Assembly (NCBI RefSeq): GCF_007713735.2
Contig: NZ_VMNW02000014.1
Span: forward strand, 1 to 64,000
DNA: 64,000 nucleotides
Source of the DNA: Amycolatopsis acidicola
GTDB lineage: Bacteria > Actinomycetota > Actinomycetes > Mycobacteriales > Pseudonocardiaceae
Direction: 5' to 3'
Made by a program: the position numbers and the translations under genes. The notes beneath the pieces are model-generated. The model ran no database searches. It saw only the letters and a list, made by a program, of their open reading frames with translations, and was not told the DNA's origin. Shown piece by piece: positions 38,301 to 47,476 of this stretch. Numbering within the stretch: position 1 is the stretch's first letter; the number at the start of each line of letters is the position of its first letter.

Positions 38301-38566
38301 CCCTTGGGGCACAACCGGCCGCGGCTGACGGGGGAGTCGGGGTCGCCCTCGATCTGGGTGACCTCGCCGTCCTCGACGTACACGTTCTGGCCGCATCCGA
38401 CGGCGCAGTACGGGCAGACGGACTTGACCACCTTGTCGGCGGTGCTGACGCGGGGAGTGAGTTCGAGGGAGATGCGGCTCCGCGCGGCCGCGCCGCGCCC
38501 TGTGACGTCACCCTGCGTGAACTGCCGGTACACCGGCCAGTCCCGCAGCCATCGCGCCAGGCCCAT
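35312..38566 (-). CDS. fdhA: Selenocysteine-containing formate dehydrogenase catalytic (alpha) subunit
   Basis: A 1084-residue molybdopterin oxidoreductase oxidising formate, read through an in-frame TGA at 38002-38000 (residue 189). N-terminal [4Fe-4S] cysteines are C51, C54, C58 and C86 in CPYCAVGCG...RLCPKG. The TGA sits exactly where FdnG/FdhF enzymes have selenocysteine: NQARI-U-HSSTVPGLGTSFGRGG, then ADCIVIEGSNMAECHPVGFQW. A bSECIS hairpin follows. ATG at 38566 has GGAGGT five bases away; a longer ATG start at 38605 is less likely. No twin-arginine signal. Conventional annotation would split the gene at the TGA. Confidence 0.93.
37970..38002 (-). other. Bacterial SECIS element (UGA plus hairpin)
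   Basis: Reading the minus strand: TGA, 11 nt, then a 7-bp stem GGTTCCC / GGGGACC closing the 5-nt loop GGTCT, with one G-U pair. The apical GGUCU and the spacing match the E. coli fdhF SECIS, whose loop carries the same GGUCU for SelB recognition. This is strong evidence that the TGA is read as selenocysteine. Confidence 0.92.
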
Positions 38567-38697
38567 GGCCACCTCCGTCCCGCTGTCGGTTGCAGCGGTA
38601 CCCACTCGCCCGGCGCGTCAATCCTGCCGATCGCGCCGAGGGCGATGATGGCGCGAACCGGCCAGTCTTTCGCGGGCGCCGAGGTTAGTTTCGCGGC

Positions 38698-39117
38698 ATG
38701 TCGAGCCTCAAAACCGTCCAGGAAGCCTGGAAAGCCTTCGCCACCCACGACGCCGAGCAGATCGCCCCGGTGTTCACCGAAGACGCCGAATGGCTCGCCC
38801 CGCCGGGCAACGCGACCGCCCAGTTCCTCGGCGGCTCGCATCACATGATCGGCAGGGCCGCGATCGCGCGATTCCTCGCCGACGACTTCCCCCGCCTGTT
38901 CGCCCGCGACGTCTCCGTCGATTTCCACGCCTTCCACGCCGACGGCGATCGCGTGATCGTCGAGGAAACCATGACGGCCACCCTCGCCGACGGCCACCAC
39001 TACGAGAACGACTACTGCCTGATCTTCGAGTTGCGGGACGGGCTGATCCACCGGGTGCGGGAGTACATGGACACGGCGCGGGGGCAGGCGATGGTTTTCG
39101 GAGTCAGTCCTCGTTGA
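38698..39117 (+). CDS. SnoaL/ketosteroid-isomerase-like (NTF2 fold) protein
   Basis: A 139-aa protein with the SnoaL-like pattern: VQEAWKAFATHDAEQIAPVFTEDAEWLAPPG, then HHMIGRAAIARFLADDFPRLFA, and HYENDYCLIFELRDGLIHRVREYMDT. Members are small isomerases, cyclases or binding proteins; the substrate is unknown. It is divergent from fdhA across 131 bp, and its last 14 bp overlap the convergent sulfotransferase gene. Confidence 0.82.
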   Translation: MSSLKTVQEAWKAFATHDAEQIAPVFTEDAEWLAPPGNATAQFLGGSHHMIGRAAIARFLADDFPRLFARDVSVDFHAFHADGDRVIVEETMTATLADGHHYENDYCLIFELRDGLIHRVREYMDTARGQAMVFGVSPR

Positions 39118-39982
39118 GGAAATAGCCGTAGGGTTCGGCCGCGTCCCAGAGCGAAGGCTCGGCGAAAACCGCGTGGAGCTCCGGAGTCATCCACGTCTTC
39201 CATTCGCCGACCTTGCCCCGCCGGACCATCCGGCCTGGTTCACCCGATCGGCCCTGCCTGGCGAGCACCTGATCCTCGTGCGCGCGCATGGCCTCGAAGG
39301 AGCTCAGGTCCATCGCCTGTCGCACCGCGGAACCCTCGACGGGTATCTCGAAGGTGGACAGGGCTCGGCTCATCGTCCCGACCGGATCGGACTTGAGATC
39401 CTCGAACCGGGTGACCACACACCGGGCGACGCTCCCGCCGATTTCGGGCCAACCTTCGAAATGGTAGGTCCACAGGTCGATCGGGCAAAGTCCGCCGAGA
39501 TGGGGGATCCGCAGCCAGTCGGCGAACGAGTGGGCCGATGCCACTTCCTCGTGCCACACGTCCTTCACATAGCGGTAGTCGGAATACAGCAGGTCCCGGG
39601 GATCCCGCACCAGTATCCAGATTCCGAATACGGGGAGTTCCGCCAGTTCGGCCAGCGTCGAATAGGTCTTGAAGAAGCAGATCGAGTCGAGATCGACGCG
39701 GGAGACGCCGGCGGAGTTTTGTTCCAGATACGAATTCAGGCGTTGCCGGTAGTCGGTGTGCTTGGCCAGCGGCAGCACCGCTCCGTCGTCCTGCAGCGCT
39801 TCGGTGAAAGCGTCGACGTAGTTGAGGCCCAGCGCGTGGAGGGCGTTGGCGACGATCGTCTTGCCCGCCCCGCCGAGTGTGTTGATCGGCACCGCACGCG
39901 AGTCGAGTTTTCGTTCATTGTCGTTGTACACCTTGCCCAACTGTGCGCGAAGAATCTCCCCGGTGGCGTCTTCTTGCGACAT
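39104..39982 (-). CDS. Sulfotransferase-family protein
   Basis: A 292-aa P-loop protein. The 5'-phosphosulfate-type loop is INTLGGAGKTIVANALHALGLN (about 34-55), unusually close to a Walker A; the 3'-phosphate motif is ILVRDPRDLLYSDYRYVKDVW; a C-terminal LARQGRSGEPGRMVRRGKVGEWK resembles the sulfotransferase RxGxxGxW region. ATG at 39982 has GAGGGAG upstream. Base composition in its 5' part looks lower in GC than its neighbours, so transfer is possible. Acceptor unknown. Confidence 0.68.
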   Translation of the reverse strand: MSQEDATGEILRAQLGKVYNDNERKLDSRAVPINTLGGAGKTIVANALHALGLNYVDAFTEALQDDGAVLPLAKHTDYRQRLNSYLEQNSAGVSRVDLDSICFFKTYSTLAELAELPVFGIWILVRDPRDLLYSDYRYVKDVWHEEVASAHSFADWLRIPHLGGLCPIDLWTYHFEGWPEIGGSVARCVVTRFEDLKSDPVGTMSRALSTFEIPVEGSAVRQAMDLSSFEAMRAHEDQVLARQGRSGEPGRMVRRGKVGEWKTWMTPELHAVFAEPSLWDAAEPYGYFLNED

Positions 39983-40211
39983 CGCTGCGCTCCCTCGGCG
40001 GTCGAAGGCGTTTGACGCTAGCCCTGTGGTGCGGCGCCGGCTGTACGGCTTGCGCACGTCTTCGGCTGTTTCGCGCACGAGTTCGTCGGCCGTGCCGGTG
40101 GTGACCAGGTCAGCTTGATCGCGCTTTCCGGCTACCACGTGGTCTACCGGCTCGCGGCCAACCTGGAGCACCTCCACGCCGCGCGTGGCGTCCGACCCAG
40201 CGGACATGAAT

Positions 40212-40244
40212 CGGCCCCTACCGCAAATCTGCTGGTAGGGGCCG
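40212..40244 (-). terminator. Terminator hairpin downstream of tRNA-Arg
   Basis: An 11-bp perfect stem (CGGCCCCTACC / GGTAGGGGCCG) with an 11-nt loop, 22 nt after the tRNA 3' end. The T-run (GTTTTC) is on the plus-strand side, so it may work in both directions. Confidence 0.75.
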
Positions 40245-40265
40245 GTTTTCGCATTTCGAGAAGGG

Positions 40266-40338
40266 TGCCCTCGGCAGGATTCGAACCTGCGACACCTGCC
40301 TCCGGAGGGCAGTGCTCTATCCCCTGAGCTACGAGGGC
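40266..40338 (-). tRNA. tRNA-Arg (anticodon CCG)
   Basis: A 73-nt cloverleaf on the minus strand: acceptor GCCCTCG/CGAGGGC with discriminator A, D-arm TAGCTCAGGGGATAGAGCA, anticodon arm CTGCC-CTCCGGA-GGCAG (anticodon CCG, decoding CGG), T-loop GGTTCGAATCC. CCA is not encoded. Not a selenocysteine tRNA. Confidence 0.97.
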
Positions 40339-40458
40339 CCGTTGCCGGGCAACGCAGTGAAGCTTAGCGCATGGCCCGGCCGTCTCCCGCACAGGCCACC
40401 CCCTCCCGCGGGGCGGTCTCGGATTGGGTAATCGGCTCGGAGGGGGTAGGTTCCAGCG

Positions 40459-40475
40459 CAAGTAAGGCTTACCTG
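40459..40475. promoter_or_regulatory. DtxR/IdeR-like metal box upstream of the CDF exporter
   Basis: CAAGTAAGGCTTACCTG is a 17-bp inverted repeat (8-1-8, one mismatch). Its GTAAGGCTTACCT core differs at two of 13 positions from the IdeR consensus GTTAGGCTAACCT. A second perfect palindrome, ATGCGCAT, lies at 40486-40493. Both are within 70 bp of the transporter start, which points to metal-dependent control. Confidence 0.55.
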
Positions 40476-40528
40476 TATTGCATACATGCGCATCTGACTA
40501 TATGTTGGCCCTGACGAGGAGGCACGTG

Positions 40529-41437
40529 ATGGGACACGGCCATGGGCACGGCACGGCGAGTGCCTCGGGCAGGCACCTGCCCCGGCTCGTCGCGGCCCTG
40601 TGCATCGGCATCGTCTTCCTGATCCTCGAGATCGCCGTCGGCGCCCTCACCGGCTCGCTGGCGCTGATCTCCGACGCCGCCCACATGCTCACCGACGTCT
40701 TCGGCCTCGGGATGGCGCTCGTGGCGATCGTGCTGGCCCGGCGCAGCGGGCCGACCTATCGCCGCACCTACGGGCTTTACCGCGCGGAAGTCCTTGCGGC
40801 ACTGGGGAACGCTGTACTCCTCTTCGGCGTCGCCGGCTACGTGCTCGCCGAGGCGATCGGGCGCATCACCGACCCACCCGAGGTGCCGGGGCTACCGGTC
40901 CTGCTCACGGCTGTCGCGGGCCTGCTCGCGAACCTCGTGTCGTTCGCGCTCCTGCGGGCCGGCTCGAAGGAAAGCCTGAACGTCCGCGGCGCGTACCTCG
41001 AAGTCCTCGCGGACCTGGTCGGCTCCGTCGGCGTGCTCGTCAGCGGCGCGATCACGCTCACCACGGGCTGGCGCTACGCCGACCCGATCATCGGTGTCGC
41101 GATCGGACTGTTCGTCCTCCCGCGCACGGTCACCCTCGCCCGCCGGGCGCTGCGCATCCTGTTCCAGCACGCGCCCCGTGAGGTCGACGTCGAGCGCATC
41201 GCCACCGAACTCACCGGCCTCGACGGCGTCCGCGACGTGCACGACCTGCACGTGTGGACACTCACCTCGGGCATGGACGTGGCCTCCGCGCACCTGGCCG
41301 TCGAACAGCACGCCGAACCGGCTCAAGTGCTTGTGGCGGCGCAAACCCTGCTCGCGGACAACCACGACATCAAGCACGCCACCCTGCAGGTCGAACCCTG
41401 CGAATCGGCCAAGCGGTGCGAGGAACTGACCTGGTAG
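40529..41437 (+). CDS. Cation diffusion facilitator (CzcD/ZitB-like) metal exporter
   Basis: A 302-aa inner-membrane antiporter exporting divalent metal (Zn, Co, Cd or Mn). His-rich N-terminus MGHGHGHGT, then about six transmembrane helices; the metal-site helices are SLALISDAAHMLTDVFGLG and GAYLEVLADLVGSVGVLVSG; cytoplasmic C-terminal domain with VRDVHDLHVWTLTSGM. The ATG at 40529 follows GAGGAGG by six bases. The upstream palindromes suggest metal-responsive control. It converges with the DUF305 gene, one base apart. Confidence 0.92.
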   Translation: MGHGHGHGTASASGRHLPRLVAALCIGIVFLILEIAVGALTGSLALISDAAHMLTDVFGLGMALVAIVLARRSGPTYRRTYGLYRAEVLAALGNAVLLFGVAGYVLAEAIGRITDPPEVPGLPVLLTAVAGLLANLVSFALLRAGSKESLNVRGAYLEVLADLVGSVGVLVSGAITLTTGWRYADPIIGVAIGLFVLPRTVTLARRALRILFQHAPREVDVERIATELTGLDGVRDVHDLHVWTLTSGMDVASAHLAVEQHAEPAQVLVAAQTLLADNHDIKHATLQVEPCESAKRCEELTW

Positions 41438-41438
41438 C

Positions 41439-42131
41439 TCAGAGCGGCTGAGCGCCCCGCGCGGCCAGCATCTGCTTCATCAGCACCATCTCGGCGCCCT
41501 GCGAGTCCAGGATGCTCTGCGTCAGCGTCTTCACCGCGTCCACCGACGTGTGATCGTGCGCGTACTGCGCCATCCCGGTGCCGCCCTGGTGGTGCCGCAA
41601 CATCAACTGCAGGAAGTACACGTCCAGCTCCTGGCCGGACAGCGACCGCAGCTTCGCCAGCTCCGCGTTGGTCGCCATGCCCGGCATCGGCGCGTCGGCC
41701 GACGTGCCGCTCGTGCTCATCCCCGCCATGTCGTGCCCGCCCGAGGACATCCACGACATGTACGCGCCGGTGGTCTGCTCCGGCTGGCCCCACAGCATGA
41801 GCCAGCCCTTCATCCGGCCGACCTGCTCCAGCTGCGTGCTCTGGATATCGAACGCGAGCTGCTTGACCTGCGGATCCGTGCTGTGATCGCGTGCCCAGTT
41901 GGCCATCGTGACGGCCTGCAGGTGGTGCACTGACATGTCCTGCGCGAACCCGACCTCCACCGAACCGGCACCAGGGGTGGCCTGTTCGCCGGAGTTCAGC
42001 GCCCGCTGCGTGAGGAACATCCCGATCACCGCGCCCACGAGGAGCACGGCGATGACGCTGGCGGCGATCACCACCGGCCGCGAGCGGGGCGTTCGATCCG
42101 GCTCTGCTTCGGCTACTTCTTCTTGGTCCAT
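41439..42131 (-). CDS. DUF305 (ferritin-like) membrane-anchored protein
   Basis: A 230-aa protein with one N-terminal anchor (VVIAASVIAVLLVGAVIGMFL) and an extracytoplasmic DUF305 domain: MSVHHLQAVTMANWARDH and LMLRHHQGGTGMAQYA carry the paired His motifs; Met-rich segments (GGHDMAGMSTS) hint at copper. DUF305 proteins often sit with metal or copper genes. The ATG is 10 bp after the DUF3105 stop, so the two are cotranscribed. Confidence 0.87.
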   Translation of the reverse strand: MDQEEVAEAEPDRTPRSRPVVIAASVIAVLLVGAVIGMFLTQRALNSGEQATPGAGSVEVGFAQDMSVHHLQAVTMANWARDHSTDPQVKQLAFDIQSTQLEQVGRMKGWLMLWGQPEQTTGAYMSWMSSGGHDMAGMSTSGTSADAPMPGMATNAELAKLRSLSGQELDVYFLQLMLRHHQGGTGMAQYAHDHTSVDAVKTLTQSILDSQGAEMVLMKQMLAARGAQPL

Positions 42132-42141
42132 GAGGAAAAGA

Positions 42142-42963
42142 TCACTGGCTCGCGGAGGTCGGGGCGGCAGGCGCGGTCGACATGCCGCCGGTGGTGTCCT
42201 GCTGGGCACCCGTGGAACCCTGGTAGTTCATCGGCTTGGCGTCCGGCCCCGGCGGGCTCGGGTCGAAGGCCGGCGGGTTGTCCGGGTCGAACTGGCCGGG
42301 CCCGAGCGCGTCACAGGACGCGCCGACCTCGGGATAGGTGTTCTGGTTGGTGCGCAACGCCGTGATGAACTCGTCGATCCGCTCGTCGTCGGCGTTGTCG
42401 ACCTTCAGCTGGTGGCCCCAGGACTGCAGCGAGATCGGCTTGTCGAGGCCGGGGTACGGCGACATCATCGTGTAGGGCTTGCCCTCGACCTTGGCCTTGA
42501 GCTTGTTCAGCGCGTCCCCGCTGACCTGGTCGGGGTTGTAGGCGATCCACACCGTGCCGTGCTCGAGCGAGTGCACCATGTTCTCGGTGCGCACGGCGTT
42601 CGGGTACACGATCCCGTTGCACGCCGCCCAGTACCCGTCGTGCGGTCCGCCGAACGGCGGCGAGTGGTCGTAGGCCACGCGCTCCGTCGGCAGGATGTGC
42701 ACGCTGCCCTGGTACTGCACGGTCACGATGCCCGGGATCTTCAGCGACGGGTCCGGGTTGTCCGCGCTCGGCGTCCACTGTGCCAGCGCGCGTTTCGGGG
42801 CGGACTGGACCAGGTAGTACGTGACCACGACGGCGGCCAGCGCCACCACGGCGACCACGGCGATGACCGTGCCCCACGGGAAGCCCCGCCGGGCGACGAC
42901 CGAACCCCGGGCCGCCCTCACAGCGTTCTTCGAGCTGCGCTTCTTCTTCGTGCCGCTGGCCAT
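42142..42963 (-). CDS. DUF3105 membrane-anchored protein
   Basis: A 273-aa protein: basic N-terminus ([18 protein letters not shown]), a membrane segment ([21 protein letters not shown]) and an exported DUF3105 domain with [36 protein letters not shown] and [12 protein letters not shown]. The His/Cys pattern could bind metal; function unknown. Pairing with DUF305 recurs in actinobacteria (family knowledge). ATG at 42963 is the first after homology starts. Confidence 0.86.
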   Translation of the reverse strand: MASGTKKKRSSKNAVRAARGSVVARRGFPWGTVIAVVAVVALAAVVVTYYLVQSAPKRALAQWTPSADNPDPSLKIPGIVTVQYQGSVHILPTERVAYDHSPPFGGPHDGYWAACNGIVYPNAVRTENMVHSLEHGTVWIAYNPDQVSGDALNKLKAKVEGKPYTMMSPYPGLDKPISLQSWGHQLKVDNADDERIDEFITALRTNQNTYPEVGASCDALGPGQFDPDNPPAFDPSPPGPDAKPMNYQGSTGAQQDTTGGMSTAPAAPTSASQ

Positions 42964-43054
42964 GGCTCCCGCATTCGAGGTGAGGTGGATTTGCCCAGGG
43001 TGGAGTCTAGAGACCGGCCGTCTGGTCGCTGTCAACGGCCGAGCTCGGGCCACT

Positions 43055-43060
43055 TACACT
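43055..43060 (+). promoter_or_regulatory. Putative -10 box of a leaderless argS transcript
   Basis: TACACT ends six bases before the GTG of argS, the spacing expected when transcription begins at the start codon. TGTCAA at 43030-43035 is a weak -35. No Shine-Dalgarno exists before the GTG. Confidence 0.5.
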
Positions 43061-43066
43061 CGCGTG

Positions 43067-44722
43067 GTGACTCCCGCCGTGCTTGCCGACCTCGTCCGCT
43101 CGTCCGCAGTCCAGGTGCTTTCCGCGCGTGGCCTCGATCAGGCCGTGCTGCCGGAAACCGTGACGATCGAGCGACCCCGCAATCCCGAGCACGGAGACTA
43201 CGCCACCAACGTCGCGCTGCAGGTCGCCAAGAAGGCCGGCATGGCGCCGCGTGACTTCGCGCAGGCGCTCGCCGACGAGGTCGCCAAGGACGAAGGCATC
43301 GCCAGCGCCGAGGTGGCGGGCCCGGGCTTCCTGAACTTCCGGCTCGCCGCCGCCGCGCAGGGCGAGCAGATCCGCCAGGTGCTCGCCGCGGGCGCGGCCT
43401 ACGGCACCGCCGACACCCTCGCGGGCCAGAACATCAACCTGGAGTTCGTGTCCGCGAACCCGACCGGTCCGATCCACCTCGGCGGCACCCGCTGGGCCGC
43501 GGTGGGCGACGCGCTGGGCCGCGTTCTCGCGTCGCAGGGCGCGAAGGTCACGCGTGAGTACTACTTCAACGACGCGGGCGCGCAGATCGACCGCTTCGTG
43601 CGCTCGCTGATCGCCGCCGCCAAGGGCGAGTCCGCCCCCGAGGACGGGTACGCGGGCGCGTACATCAGCGACATCGCCGCCGAGGTGCTGCGCCAGCAGC
43701 CGAGCGCGCTGTCGCTGCCGGAGCAGGAGCGGCACGAGACGTTCCGCAGCATCGGCATCGAGCTGATGTTCAGCGAGATCAAGAAGTCCCTGCACGATTT
43801 CGGCACCGACTTCGACGTCTACTTCCAGGAAGACTCCCTGCACAAGAGCGGCGAGGTGGCGCGCTCGGTCGAGGCGCTGAAGGAGTCCGGGAGCCTCTAC
43901 GAGGCCGACGGCGCCTGGTGGCTGCGCTCCACGGAGTTCGGCGACGACAAGGACCGCGTGGTCATCAAGAGCGACGGCACCCCGGCGTACATCGCGGGCG
44001 ACATCGCGTACCTGCAGGACAAGATCGGCCGCGGCTTCACCCTCTGCTTCTACATGCTCGGCGCGGACCACCACGGCTACATCGCCCGGCTCAAGGCGGC
44101 CGCGGCGGCGCTGGGCCACGACCCGGCGGTGGTCGAGGTCCTCATCGGCCAGATGGTGAACCTCGTCAGCGACGGCAAGCCGGTGCGGATGAGCAAGCGC
44201 GCGGGCACCGTGATCACGATGGAGGACCTCGTCGAGGCCGTCGGCGTGGACGCGGCCCGCTACGAGCTCACGCGGTACTCGGTCGACTCCACCCTGGACG
44301 TCGACCTGGACCTGCTTCGCAAGCACAGCAACGACAATCCGGTCTACTACGTGCAGTACGCCCACGCCCGTCTCGCGTCGTTGCAGCGCAACGCGGACGA
44401 GCTGGGCCTGAAGTCGGACGGCGAGGCGGACCTGAGCCTGCTGACGCATCCGCGCGAGGGCGACCTGATCCGTACCATCGGCGAGTTCGGCAAGACCCTG
44501 GAGAAGGCGGCCGAACTGCGCGAGCCGCACCGCGTCGCGCGGTACCTCGAAAGCCTGGCCAGCGCGTACCACAAGTTCTACGACGTGGCGCGCGTGCTGC
44601 CGCAGGGTGACGAGGAAGCCACCCCGCTCACCTTCGCGCGGCTCGCGCTGTGCGAGGCGGCACGCCAGGTGCTCGCCAACGGTCTGTCCTTGCTCGGTGT
44701 CTCCGCCCCGGAACGGATGTAA
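43067..44722 (+). CDS. argS: Arginyl-tRNA synthetase
   Basis: A 551-aa class I synthetase charging tRNA-Arg. N-terminal Add-1 domain, the HIGH-type site in [20 protein letters not shown], the KMSKS-type [14 protein letters not shown], and the anticodon-binding domain ending [15 protein letters not shown] at 43067; an adjacent GTG at 43064 is equally in frame. It heads the argS-lysA-hom-thrC-thrB segment seen across actinobacteria. Confidence 0.96.
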   Translation: MTPAVLADLVRSSAVQVLSARGLDQAVLPETVTIERPRNPEHGDYATNVALQVAKKAGMAPRDFAQALADEVAKDEGIASAEVAGPGFLNFRLAAAAQGEQIRQVLAAGAAYGTADTLAGQNINLEFVSANPTGPIHLGGTRWAAVGDALGRVLASQGAKVTREYYFNDAGAQIDRFVRSLIAAAKGESAPEDGYAGAYISDIAAEVLRQQPSALSLPEQERHETFRSIGIELMFSEIKKSLHDFGTDFDVYFQEDSLHKSGEVARSVEALKESGSLYEADGAWWLRSTEFGDDKDRVVIKSDGTPAYIAGDIAYLQDKIGRGFTLCFYMLGADHHGYIARLKAAAAALGHDPAVVEVLIGQMVNLVSDGKPVRMSKRAGTVITMEDLVEAVGVDAARYELTRYSVDSTLDVDLDLLRKHSNDNPVYYVQYAHARLASLQRNADELGLKSDGEADLSLLTHPREGDLIRTIGEFGKTLEKAAELREPHRVARYLESLASAYHKFYDVARVLPQGDEEATPLTFARLALCEAARQVLANGLSLLGVSAPERM

Positions 44723-44728
44723 CTCGCC

Positions 44729-46162
44729 ATGGCCCACCCCGCAGGTCCGCTGCACGCCGAAGTCCACCCGCACGCCGACAGCTCGGGCTTCCCGCCGTCC
44801 ACGGCGGACGAACTGGATCGCCTGTACCCCAAGGTGTGGCCCCGCAACACGTTCCGCGGCGCGGACGGCGTGGTGCGGATAGCGGGGGTCGACGTGCGCG
44901 AGCTGGCCGCCACCTACGGCACGCCGCTGTTCGTCGTGGACGAAGCCGACTTCAAGTCCCGCTGCGCGGAGTACGCCGAGGCGTTCGACGACCCGGCGCT
45001 GGTGCACTACGCCGCGAAGGCGTTCCTGTCCACGGAGATCGCGCGCTGGGTCGCCGGGCAGGGCCTGAGCATGGACGTCGCCAGCGGGGGAGAGCTGGCG
45101 GTCGCGCTGCGCGCCGGTTTCCCCGCCGAGCGGATCACGTTCCACGGCAACAACAAATCGGTCGCCGAGCTGGAGCAGGCGCTCGACGCCGGTGTCGGCA
45201 CGGTGGTGCTGGACTCGTTCTACGAGATCGCCAGGCTCGCCGACGTCGCCGCCCGCCGCGACGTGGTGCAGGACGTGCTGGTGCGCGTCACGGTCGGCGT
45301 CGAGGCGCACACCCACGAGTTCATCGCGACCGCGCACGAGGACCAGAAGTTCGGGTTCTCGCTCGCGGCGGGTGACGCGGCGGAAGCGGTGCGCCGGGTG
45401 CTGAACGCGGCTTCGCTGAAGCTCGTCGGCCTGCACAGCCACATCGGCTCGCAGATCTTCGACGCCGACGGGTTCGAGGTCGCCGCGCGCCGCGTCGTCG
45501 GGCTGCTCGCGGAGCTCGCCAAGGAACACGGGGAAGCGTTGCTGGAGCAGCTTTCCCTGGTCGACCTCGGCGGCGGGTTCGGCATCGCGTACACCGACAA
45601 GGACAACCCGCCGCCGCCCGCGCAGCTGGTCACGCAGATCCGCGAGATCGTGCGCAAGGAGTGCGAGTTCGCCGGGCTGCCGGTGCCGCGGATAGCCGGC
45701 GAGCCGGGCCGCGCGATCGCGGGCCCGGGCACGGTGACGCTGTACGAGGTGGGCACCATCAAGGACGTTTCCTTGGGGGACAACGAATCCCGCCGCTACG
45801 TCAGCATCGACGGCGGGATGAGCGACAACATCCGCACCGCGCTCTACGACGCGCTCTACGACTGCCGGCTGGTCTCCCGCTCCGCCGACGACGGCAGCGG
45901 CTCGGTCGGCGCCGCGCTCTCCCGCGTGGTCGGCAAGCACTGCGAGTCCGGCGACATCGTGGTCCGGGACTGCTGGCTGCCCGAAACCCTCGCGCCCGGC
46001 GACCTGCTCGCGCTCGCCGCCACCGGCGCGTACTGCTACTCGATGGCCAGCAACTACAACCGGCAGCCGCGTCCCGCGGTCGTCGCGGTCCGCAACGGCA
46101 GCGCACGGCTGCTGCTGCGCCGCGAGACCGTCGAGGACATGCTGCATCTGGAGGTGTCGTGA
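44729..46162 (+). CDS. lysA: Diaminopimelate decarboxylase
   Basis: A 477-aa PLP enzyme making L-lysine from meso-diaminopimelate. The PLP lysine is Lys97 in [30 protein letters not shown] and [19 protein letters not shown] follow in the fold-III barrel, and [15 protein letters not shown] toward the C-terminus includes the dimer-active-site region. Starts 6 bp after argS; its stop overlaps hom by 4 bp. Confidence 0.96.
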   Translation: MAHPAGPLHAEVHPHADSSGFPPSTADELDRLYPKVWPRNTFRGADGVVRIAGVDVRELAATYGTPLFVVDEADFKSRCAEYAEAFDDPALVHYAAKAFLSTEIARWVAGQGLSMDVASGGELAVALRAGFPAERITFHGNNKSVAELEQALDAGVGTVVLDSFYEIARLADVAARRDVVQDVLVRVTVGVEAHTHEFIATAHEDQKFGFSLAAGDAAEAVRRVLNAASLKLVGLHSHIGSQIFDADGFEVAARRVVGLLAELAKEHGEALLEQLSLVDLGGGFGIAYTDKDNPPPPAQLVTQIREIVRKECEFAGLPVPRIAGEPGRAIAGPGTVTLYEVGTIKDVSLGDNESRRYVSIDGGMSDNIRTALYDALYDCRLVSRSADDGSGSVGAALSRVVGKHCESGDIVVRDCWLPETLAPGDLLALAATGAYCYSMASNYNRQPRPAVVAVRNGSARLLLRRETVEDMLHLEVS

Positions 46163-47472
46163 GCTCACTGTCTACATCGGACGGCAAGCCGGTGCGCGTC
46201 GCCCTGCTGGGCTGCGGCACGGTGGGGACCGAGGTGGTCCGCCTGCTCACCGACCAGGCCGGCGAGCTCGCCGCCCGCGCCGGCGCGCCGATCGAACTCG
46301 CCGGGATCGCGGTGCGCCGCCCCGACAAGCACCCCGAGCTCCCGCAGCACCTGCTGACCGCCGACGCCGCCGCGCTGGTGGAGTCCGATGTGGACGTCGT
46401 GGTGGAGCTGATCGGGGGCATCGAGCCCGTCCGCAGCTGGCTGCTCACCGCGCTGCGCAAGGGAAAGTCGGTCGTCACGGCGAACAAGGCGCTGCTCGCC
46501 GAGTACTCCGCCGAACTGTCCGAAGCCGCCGACTCGGCGGGCGCGGACCTGTACTACGAGGCCGCGGTGGCCGGCGCGATCCCGTTGCTGCGCCCGATCC
46601 GCGAGTCGCTCGCCGGTGACCGGATCACCAAGGTGATGGGGATCGTCAACGGCACCACCAACTTCATTCTGTCCGCAATGGACTCAACGGGCGCGGGCTA
46701 CGCCGAGACCCTCGACGAGGCGAGCCGGCTCGGGTACGCGGAGGCGGACCCGACGGCCGACGTCGACGGGTACGACGCGGCGTCCAAGGCGGCGATCCTC
46801 GCGTCGCTCGCGTTCCACAGCCGCGTGACCGCGTCGGACGTGCACCGCGAGGGCATCTCGTCGGTCGGCGCGTCGGACATCGCGGCCGCGAAAGCCTTGG
46901 GGCGCACCGTAAAGCTGCTCTCGATCTGCGAACGGGTCACGGCCGACGACGGCACCGAATCGGTGTCCGCGCGGGTGCACCCGGTGATGCTGCCGCGCAG
47001 CCACCCGCTGGCCGGGGTCGGCGGCGCGTTCAACGCGGTGTTCGTCGAGGCCGACGCCGCGGGCGAGCTGATGTTCTACGGCCAGGGCGCCGGTGGCGCG
47101 CCGACGGCGAGCGCGGTGCTCGGCGATCTCGTCGCCGTGGCGCGGAATCTCGTGGCCGGCGGCCGCGGCCCGCGCGAGTCCGCGCACGCCGCTTTGCCGG
47201 TGCGGCCGATGGGCCACACCCCGACGCGCTACCACATCAGCCTCGACGTGGCCGACAAACCGGGTGTGCTGGCCCAGGTGGCGCAGGAGTTCGCGGAAAA
47301 CGGCGTGAGCATCGCGGCCGTGCGCCAGCGGGACAAGCTGTCCACCGCGAGCCTGGTCATCGTGACGCACCTCGCACCGGACGCGGCCCTGGACGCCACG
47401 GTGACCGCGATCGGGAAAATGGACGTAGTACACGAAGTCGTCAGCGTGATGCGTGTGGAAGGCGAGGACTGA
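46159..47472 (+). CDS. hom: Homoserine dehydrogenase
   Basis: A 437-aa NAD(P)-dependent enzyme converting aspartate semialdehyde to homoserine. Rossmann motif [17 protein letters not shown] (GxGxxG at 18-23), [11 protein letters not shown], catalytic-domain [11 protein letters not shown], and a C-terminal ACT domain ([29 protein letters not shown], in parts) for threonine feedback. GTG start in a GTGA overlap with lysA. Confidence 0.96.
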   Translation: MSSLSTSDGKPVRVALLGCGTVGTEVVRLLTDQAGELAARAGAPIELAGIAVRRPDKHPELPQHLLTADAAALVESDVDVVVELIGGIEPVRSWLLTALRKGKSVVTANKALLAEYSAELSEAADSAGADLYYEAAVAGAIPLLRPIRESLAGDRITKVMGIVNGTTNFILSAMDSTGAGYAETLDEASRLGYAEADPTADVDGYDAASKAAILASLAFHSRVTASDVHREGISSVGASDIAAAKALGRTVKLLSICERVTADDGTESVSARVHPVMLPRSHPLAGVGGAFNAVFVEADAAGELMFYGQGAGGAPTASAVLGDLVAVARNLVAGGRGPRESAHAALPVRPMGHTPTRYHISLDVADKPGVLAQVAQEFAENGVSIAAVRQRDKLSTASLVIVTHLAPDAALDATVTAIGKMDVVHEVVSVMRVEGED

Positions 47473-47476
47473 AAAC

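Noticed and set aside
35309..38848. 1179-residue plus-strand frame opposite fdhA
   Set aside because: Antisense shadow; low-complexity Arg/Val/Leu content and no start signal.
40100..40211. Possible gene remnant on the plus strand (GYHVVYRLAANLEHLHAARG)
   Set aside because: Looks protein-like for about 35 codons, but no start, family or matching fragment could be recognised.
40266..40338. Selenocysteine tRNA near the formate dehydrogenase operon
   Set aside because: The tRNA is an ordinary 73-nt tRNA-Arg(CCG) with a standard acceptor arm and no long extra arm; selC must be elsewhere.
43007..46168. 1053-residue minus-strand frame opposite argS and lysA
   Set aside because: Antisense shadow of two clear core genes, His/Arg/Val-rich composition, no motif; a usual effect of high-GC codon bias.
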